Assembly: GCA_019694335.1 (NCBI GenBank)
Contig: JAIBCD010000004.1
Location: 1-64,000, forward strand
Source of the DNA: Rhodospirillaceae bacterium
GTDB taxonomy: Bacteria; Pseudomonadota; Alphaproteobacteria; Rhodospirillales; Rhodospirillaceae
Direction: 5' to 3'
Length of the DNA stretch: 64,000 bases
The translations under genes and the position numbers were made by a program. Of the stretch, positions 57,468 through 64,000 are shown one piece after another. The notes under the pieces are model-generated. The model saw only the letters and a program-made list of their open reading frames with translations. It had not been told where the DNA came from and did not search any database. Positions within the stretch are counted from its first letter, which is position 1. Each line of letters starts with the position of its first letter.

Positions 57468-58691
57468 ATGTCGCGGTTCGACCGCCGTCACTTCCTGCAA
57501 CTCGGCGCCGCCGGCACGGCGCTGATCCCGTTTGGCCGCAATGCCTTTGCCGCGAGCGCCCCCGGCAACAAGCGCCTGGTCGTGGTGCTGCTGCGCGGCG
57601 CGGTGGACGGCCTCAATGTCGTCGTTCCCCACGCAGAAGCCGCGTATTACGAGGCGCGGCCCACGATTGCGATCCCTCAACCGGCCCGCGACGGCGGCGC
57701 GCTCGATCTCGACGGTCATTTCGGCCTGCATCCCGCCATGGCCGCATTGATGCCGCACTGGCGCGACGGCACATTGGCGTTCGTGCCCGCGAGCGGATCG
57801 CCGGACGCCACCCGCTCCCACTTCGACGCCCAGGACTATATGGAGAGCGGCACGCCAGGGCAGAAATCCACCGCCGACGGCTGGATGAACCGCCTGCTCA
57901 CCGCACTGCCGGTCAAGCGCACCTCGACCACCGCCTTGAGTTTCGGCCCGACGCTGCCCAGGATCTTTGCCGGGCCCAGCGACGTGGCGACGGTGCCGCT
58001 CGGCCGCGCGGCCGCCAGCCCCATCCCGCTCGACCGGCCGATCATCAACGCCGCCTTCGACCAGCTCTACACCGGCGAGGACGCCTTGAGCCGCGCCTAT
58101 CGCGAGGGCCTCGAGTCCCACAAGAAGGTGATGAAAGACCTGCAGGCCGACATGATGGCCGCCGACAACGGCGCGCCGTCGCCCGACACCTTCGGCCAGG
58201 ACGCCGCGCACCTCGCACGGCTGATCAAACAGGATCCTTCGGTCAACCTCGCCTTCTTCGCCCTCGGCGGCTGGGACACCCACGTCAACCAGGGCGGCAG
58301 CGACGGCCAGCTCGCGGGGCGGCTCAAACCCCTCGCGGAAGGCCTCGCCGGCCTCGCCACCGGTCTGGGCAAGGACTATCAGGACACAGCCATCCTGGTG
58401 ATGTCCGAGTTCGGCCGCACGGTGCATGAGAACGGCAACCGCGGCACCGACCATGGCCACGGCAATGTCATGTGGGTGATGGGCGGTAGTGTTGCCGGAG
58501 GCAAAATCCACGGGCGCTGGCCCGGACTGGAGAGCGCGGCGCTCTACGAGAACCGCGACCTCGCCGTCACCACGGACTTCCGCAGCGTGATCGCGTCCGT
58601 GCTCGCCGGGCACATGAAGCTCACGCCCGGCCAGGTCGCCGGAATTCTTCCGGGTGCACCGACCGGCGACATCGTTCTGGTCAGGGCCTGA
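57468..58691 (+). CDS. DUF1501 family protein with Tat signal
   Basis: Protein of 407 residues with a twin-arginine signal peptide (RRHFLQLGAAGTAL, cleavage probably after AFA), so it is exported folded. The body belongs to the sulfatase-like DUF1501 family: VVLLRGAVDGLNVVVPHAE, LGGWDTHVNQGG and VMSEFGRTVHENGNRGTDHG, the last with conserved His and Asp residues. RBS is TTAGGAG, six bases from the ATG. Confidence 0.9.
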   Translation: MSRFDRRHFLQLGAAGTALIPFGRNAFAASAPGNKRLVVVLLRGAVDGLNVVVPHAEAAYYEARPTIAIPQPARDGGALDLDGHFGLHPAMAALMPHWRDGTLAFVPASGSPDATRSHFDAQDYMESGTPGQKSTADGWMNRLLTALPVKRTSTTALSFGPTLPRIFAGPSDVATVPLGRAAASPIPLDRPIINAAFDQLYTGEDALSRAYREGLESHKKVMKDLQADMMAADNGAPSPDTFGQDAAHLARLIKQDPSVNLAFFALGGWDTHVNQGGSDGQLAGRLKPLAEGLAGLATGLGKDYQDTAILVMSEFGRTVHENGNRGTDHGHGNVMWVMGGSVAGGKIHGRWPGLESAALYENRDLAVTTDFRSVIASVLAGHMKLTPGQVAGILPGAPTGDIVLVRA

Positions 58692-58696
58692 AAACA

Positions 58697-58726
58697 AAAA
58701 CGGCCCCGGTTGTCCGGGGCCGTTTT
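58697..58726. terminator. Bidirectional terminator between the DUF1501 gene and carD
   Basis: Perfect 13-bp stem AAAACGGCCCCGG/CCGGGGCCGTTTT with a TTGT loop, with T-runs on both strands. It ends the DUF1501 gene and the convergent carD. Confidence 0.93.
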
Positions 58727-58749
58727 AGGTTTCAGATCACGGGATAGCC

Positions 58750-59289
58750 TTAGGCGGCGTTCAGCAGCTTTTCCAGCTTGGCGGTGGCCGCTTCCGGCTT
58801 GATCTTCTCCACGGCCGCCACTTCATGGGCGAGGCGCTCGAGCGCCTGCTCATAAATCTGGCGTTCGCTGTAGGACTGTTCCGGCTGCGAGGCGCCGCGG
58901 TGCAGGTCGCGCACCACTTCGGCGATCGACACCGGGTCGCCCGAGTTGATCTTGGCTTCGTATTCCTGGGCGCGGCGGCTCCACATGGCGCGCTTCACGC
59001 GGGCGCGGCCCTTGAGGGTGGTGAGCGCGGTTTCCATGACCTTGCGGGTCGAAAGCTTGCGCAGGCCGGAATTCTCGACCTTGCGCACAGGCACGCGCAG
59101 GGTCATGCGGTCACGTTCGAAGCTGATGACGAACAGCTCGACCTTCTGGCCGCCGATCAGTTGCGACTCAATGCTGGTGACTTTGCCGACGCCATGCGCC
59201 GGGTAAACGACGAAATCCCCCGCCGAAAACGGGACGACGATCTTGGGTTCTTTTGCGGGCTTTGCTGCTGCAGTGGCTGCCTTAGGCAT
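58750..59289 (-). CDS. carD: CarD/CdnL-family transcription regulator
   Basis: RNA-polymerase-binding regulator of 179 residues. The N-terminal CarD_CdnL_TRCF domain (about 20-80) has FSAGDFVVYPAHGVGKVTSI, VRKVENSGLRKLSTR and WSRRAQEYEAKINSGDPVSI; the rest is helical and binds the upstream edge of promoter DNA in relatives. CdnL of Caulobacter stabilises open complexes at rRNA promoters and supports growth. ATG at 59289 with GGAG twelve bases upstream. An Ala/Lys-rich N terminus precedes the core. Confidence 0.95.
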   Translation of the reverse strand: MPKAATAAAKPAKEPKIVVPFSAGDFVVYPAHGVGKVTSIESQLIGGQKVELFVISFERDRMTLRVPVRKVENSGLRKLSTRKVMETALTTLKGRARVKRAMWSRRAQEYEAKINSGDPVSIAEVVRDLHRGASQPEQSYSERQIYEQALERLAHEVAAVEKIKPEAATAKLEKLLNAA

Positions 59290-59509
59290 GTTGGGTCCTA
59301 CTCCACACCGGGGTTTAGGTCGCCATCCCGATTTAAGCCTGATCCCCCCTCGCCCGGCCGACTTGGACCGGACTCTCCTCTTTTAAGGATCCTGGCTGAC
59401 CCAGCCGGTGATGGCCGGGGCCGAGACGTGTTTTTGTTTATTGCTCCTTTTTCCGCGCAGAACTCTCAATAAATCAATAACTTATCGAGAATTTCCGGAC
59501 ACGGATCCG

Positions 59510-59700
59510 GGAGAAAAAATAATCCGCCGGGTTCCCCGACGGATTACCCATATGGATATCATAAAAAGCGGGGAAAATACAGGTCAAAAGCCTGTCACAT
59601 CCGTTAACGCATCGTGTCAACGGATAGGGCTAACCCTAGGCCCTGTTATTCAAATTCTCAAACTACCCACAGGGCCTAGGTGTCTGATACCGGCGGCTTT
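59510..59700 (-). ncRNA. Possible small RNA between fdxA and carD (candidate)
   Basis: Read on the minus strand this stretch has a 12-bp stem CCTAGGCCCTGT with a 22-base loop (59635-59680), then ATCCGTT/AACGGAT (59599-59625), then a rho-independent terminator (59514-59546). No open frame of note. It may be a free small RNA or the long 3' end of the fdxA transcript; a specific family is not recognised. Confidence 0.4.
59514..59546 (-). terminator. Rho-independent terminator on the minus strand
   Basis: TAATCCG-c-CGGG-TTC-CCCG-a-CGGATTA (59520-59546), eleven pairs with one C-A mismatch, followed on the minus strand by TTTTTTCTCCC. It ends whatever is transcribed from the fdxA side towards carD. 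Confidence 0.75.
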
Positions 59701-59723
59701 TTCAGCGAAACCGGCCGTTTAGC

Positions 59724-59776
59724 CTGGTCGCATTTTGGGCGGCCGAACCGGTTCCCACTTCGGCCTACAATGCTCC
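59724..59776. repeat. RIME-like palindromic repeat, copy 4 (short form)
   Basis: CTGGTCGCATTTTGGGCGG, CCGAACCGGTTCCCAC, then TTCGGCCTACAATGCTCC. GGCCGAA pairs with TTCGGCC and GCATTTTG with the ACAATGC end. It lies downstream of fdxA on the minus strand. Confidence 0.75.
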
Positions 59777-59785
59777 AAGAGCCGG

Positions 59786-60121
59786 TTACGAGCCGCTGCC
59801 GGGCTTGTCGCTCAGCAGGGCCTTCTTGCCGGGCTTGTCCTTCCATTCGTCGCCGTCGGCCGGGGCCTCGCCCTTGGCCGTAATGTTGGGCCACTTTTCG
59901 GCGTAGTCCTTGTTGATGGACGCCCATTCGGCGGCGGCCTCATCCGAGTCGGGAACGATGGCTTCGGCCGGGCACTCGGGCTCGCAAACGCCACAGTCGA
60001 TGCATTCGTCGGGGTGGATGACCAGCATGTTCTCACCCTCGTAGAAGCAGTCCACCGGACAGACTTCGACGCAGTCCATGTACTTACACTTGATGCAGTT
60101 CTCGGTGACGACATAGGTCAT
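59786..60121 (-). CDS. fdxA: 7Fe ferredoxin FdxA
   Basis: Small electron carrier of 111 residues with one [3Fe-4S] and one [4Fe-4S] cluster: cysteines in the N-terminal [18 protein letters not shown] and in [16 protein letters not shown], followed by a C-terminal extension typical of Azotobacter FdI-like FdxA. It could accept electrons from KorAB. ATG at 60121 with AGGGGAGA upstream. Between the S4 gene and carD on the same strand. Confidence 0.95.
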   Translation of the reverse strand: MTYVVTENCIKCKYMDCVEVCPVDCFYEGENMLVIHPDECIDCGVCEPECPAEAIVPDSDEAAAEWASINKDYAEKWPNITAKGEAPADGDEWKDKPGKKALLSDKPGSGS

Positions 60122-60218
60122 GGCTGCTCTCCCCTTGAGGCCTGCCCAAAACAGATGTGGGCACGGGTGCGATGGCACCCAGGTATTCGATTTTGCCGAG
60201 GGGCGTCAACGCTGTTGT

Positions 60219-60532
60219 TTACTTGAGACGCGTTCTTAAAGGCAGGGCCGCGTCCACGGCCGCCAGGCGCTCGACCGCCGTCTCCTCGTAAAGCGTCCGG
60301 GCTTCGGGTGCGGGGCCACGGTGATCGGTGACGTCCTTGACCGCCAGGTGGCGGCGGGTAGCGCCGATGACGATCGCGAGCTTGTCGCCGGGATGCACGG
60401 CGGTGGCCGTCTTTTCCACGACCGTGCCGTTGAGCGTCACTTGGCCGCGTTCGATCAGCCGCTGGGCCAGCGCCCGGGATTTGCAGAAGCGCGCGAACCA
60501 CAACCACTTGTCCAGACGCAGGGTGACGGTGT

Positions 60533-60536
<4 letters not shown>
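60219..60536 (-). CDS. S4-domain RNA-binding protein (HslR-like)
   Basis: Protein of 105 residues made of an S4 RNA-binding domain: RLDKWLWFARFCKSRALAQR, then LIERGQVTLNG and HPGDKLAI. HslR in E. coli recycles 50S subunits stalled with peptidyl-tRNA under heat stress. The start is GTG, overlapping the helicase stop as GTGA, so translation is coupled. Confidence 0.88.
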
Positions 60537-63004
<2,468 letters not shown>

Positions 63005-63050
63005 GGGCCTGTGCGAGCGAAACCGCGCCCGGTCGGGAGGGAGGGGAAGA

Positions 63051-63398
63051 TCAGTGGGCTTGGGCGCGCTTGTCCTTGCGGCGGTCGACGTAGGATTTGA
63101 GCTGCCGTTCGACCGCGCTGAAACTGTCGGCGAGGGCGGCGTTTATGTCCTGGTGGCCTTTGGCGTCCTTGGGGTCGCGGCCCGCCACCAGTTCGGCGCC
63201 GGGGACTTCCAGCACCACCGAGACATGGAACGGCTGGTCCTTGGTGGAGACCGCCCGGTGAACGCGCCCCACAACCACCTTGCAGCCGGTGATCCGGTCG
63301 AAATAGTGCTCAAGTTTTGCCACTTTCTCGCGGATGCGGGTTTCCACCGCGGCCGAGGTATCGACTCCGTGAAAGGCGATCTGAAGGGGAACTTGCAT
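63051..63398 (-). CDS. hpf: Ribosome hibernation promoting factor
   Basis: HPF/RaiA-type protein of 115 residues that binds the 30S in the tRNA path to make inactive ribosomes. It has IAFHGVDTSAAVETRIREKV, the typical YFDRITGCKVVVGRVHRAV and a basic end, SYVDRRKDKRAQAH. It is the short form without the C-terminal dimerisation domain of long HPF. The ATG at 63398 lies ten bases after CGGAG. Divergent from htpG. Confidence 0.9.
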   Translation of the reverse strand: MQVPLQIAFHGVDTSAAVETRIREKVAKLEHYFDRITGCKVVVGRVHRAVSTKDQPFHVSVVLEVPGAELVAGRDPKDAKGHQDINAALADSFSAVERQLKSYVDRRKDKRAQAH

Positions 63399-63523
63399 CT
63401 GTTTTATGCTCCGTTGTTGATGCAAAAGGCCGGCCCGAGACGAAATATGTCTCCATCCCCTTCATGATGGGACGCAAATTCCACGAGAGCAACTCTTGAC
63501 GAATTCAAAAGCCGTTTCCAGCC

Positions 63524-63552
63524 CTTGCCTTACCGGGCCGGCCATCTCATAT
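63524..63552 (+). promoter_or_regulatory. RpoH-type promoter of htpG
   Basis: CTTG (63524-63527), 18-base spacer, CTCATAT (63546-63552). The same boxes, with a 17-base spacer, stand before hsp20. Transcription would start about 45 bases before the htpG ATG. Confidence 0.55.
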
Positions 63553-63604
63553 CTCCGCCCGCGAAACCGCTCATCGCTACAAATCACTACAGCTTGAGGA
63601 TGCC

Positions 63605-64000
63605 ATGGCCGAGACCGCTACACCTCCCAAAGAAACCAGTGGGCCCGAGACCCGCAACTTCCAGGCGGAGGTCGCGAAGCTGCTGGATATCGTCGTGCAC
63701 TCTTTGTACTCCCACCGGGAGATTTTCCTGCGGGAACTGATTTCCAACGCTTCGGACGCTTGCGACAAGCTGCGCTATGCCGCGCTCACCGACCCCAAGC
63801 TGCGCGAAGGCGGGGAGGATTTCGCGATCCGGCTTTCGGTCGATCCCGCAGCCAAGACCCTCACCATCGCCGACAACGGCATCGGCATGAACCACGACGA
63901 GTTGGTCGCCAACCTCGGCACCATCGCCAAATCCGGCACCGCCGAATTCCTGAAGGCCGCATCCGCCAAAGACGGCAAGAAGGATGTCAACCTGATCGGC
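63605..64000 (+). CDS. htpG: Chaperone HtpG (Hsp90), N-terminal part, cut by window edge
   Basis: The first 132 residues of bacterial Hsp90. The GHKL ATP-binding fold is clear: [40 protein letters not shown] (the conserved Glu and Asn bind ATP-Mg), [10 protein letters not shown] with the nucleotide Asp, and [16 protein letters not shown] at 63605 with GAGG five bases upstream. The rest lies beyond base 64000. Confidence 0.97.
   Translation, partial: MAETATPPKETSGPETRNFQAEVAKLLDIVVHSLYSHREIFLRELISNASDACDKLRYAALTDPKLREGGEDFAIRLSVDPAAKTLTIADNGIGMNHDELVANLGTIAKSGTAEFLKAASAKDGKKDVNLIG

Larger units (their letters stand above)
59290..59785. other. Long structured intergenic region between fdxA and carD
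   Basis: 496 bases without a gene-like reading frame. The part 59290-59500 must hold the carD promoter and leader. The part 59500-59720 holds several hairpins and a terminator on the minus strand (see the separate entries). The part 59724-59776 is a RIME-like repeat. It is AT-richer than the flanking genes around 59450-59600. Confidence 0.6.

Noticed and set aside
57042..58697. 551-codon minus-strand frame
   Set aside because: Antisense to the DUF1800 and DUF1501 genes.
59510..59700. 6S RNA or tmRNA
   Set aside because: The inverted repeats do not have the layout or conserved motifs of these RNAs, and neither neighbour is the usual one; kept only as an unnamed candidate.

Overview
The window is a dense, GC-rich piece of a chromosome from the class Alphaproteobacteria. 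Evidence for this is the gene neighbourhoods typical of that class (zapE with mdh and sucCDAB; sdhCDAB; ffh-rpsP-rimM-trmD-rplS; dapF-mtaB-ftsY; Suv3-like helicase-S4-fdxA-carD), an RpoH-type promoter pattern, a ROSE-like RNA thermometer before a small heat-shock gene, and RIME-like palindromic intergenic repeats. I cannot place it below class. I see no IS element, prophage, CRISPR array or rRNA; one tRNA is present.

Layout. 1-8732 (mostly minus strand) is a citric-acid-cycle block: sucB (cut by the window edge), sucA, a TPR gene, a PagL-like gene, sucD, sucC and mdh, with a plus-strand 2OG-Fe(II) oxygenase between sucC and mdh. 8928-13826 holds a ChaN-like lipoprotein, zapE, a DHH phosphoesterase, a small lipoprotein and a TPR membrane protein. 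13833-17224 is sdhCDAB. 17610-20828 has a CitE-like lyase, a LysE exporter, asd and a DUF962 protein. 20905-24484 is the ffh-rpsP-rimM-trmD-rplS ribosome/SRP block. 24728-28641 has a small secreted protein, a VOC protein and the tightly coupled dapF-mtaB-ftsY. 28690-34965 has a glutamine amidotransferase, secA, argJ, mutT and a CinA-type domain protein.

34962-48952 is more accessory: an RluA-type pseudouridine synthase, a cysteine-cluster protein, an FkbM methyltransferase, tRNA-Leu(UAA), a TPR/glycosyltransferase-like protein, a flavin monooxygenase with a membrane metallophosphoesterase, a TetR-SRPBCC-GyrI cassette, a secreted protein with four tandem Ig/cadherin-like repeats, an OGFr-domain protein, hsp20, an Ada-like alkyl transferase and a GNAT acetyltransferase. 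49005-64000 has a cNMP-binding protein, korAB, metC, a GH17 glycosidase, an EpmC/YfcM-like HExxH protein, a DUF1800/DUF1501 pair, carD, fdxA, an S4 protein, a Suv3-like helicase, hpf and the start of htpG.

How they work together: the window encodes both the NAD-dependent 2-oxoglutarate dehydrogenase (sucAB) and the ferredoxin-dependent 2-oxoglutarate oxidoreductase (korAB), plus a 7Fe ferredoxin, so 2-oxoglutarate oxidation can feed either NADH or ferredoxin. sucCD, sdhCDAB and mdh complete the succinyl-CoA to oxaloacetate arm except fumarase. ffh and ftsY form the SRP pathway and secA drives the Sec motor. hsp20 and htpG share a similar CTTG-N17/18-CTCATAT promoter pattern.

Most unusual signals: 14-15 bp tandem duplications that sit on the stop codons of four unrelated genes; a dispersed palindromic repeat family including one copy inside the korAB operon; the bulged-G ROSE hairpin over the hsp20 Shine-Dalgarno; a structured intergenic stretch between fdxA and carD that may encode a small RNA; and an uncharacterised PagL-like/TPR pair inside the suc operon. 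I did not find a convincing new defence or biosynthetic system.
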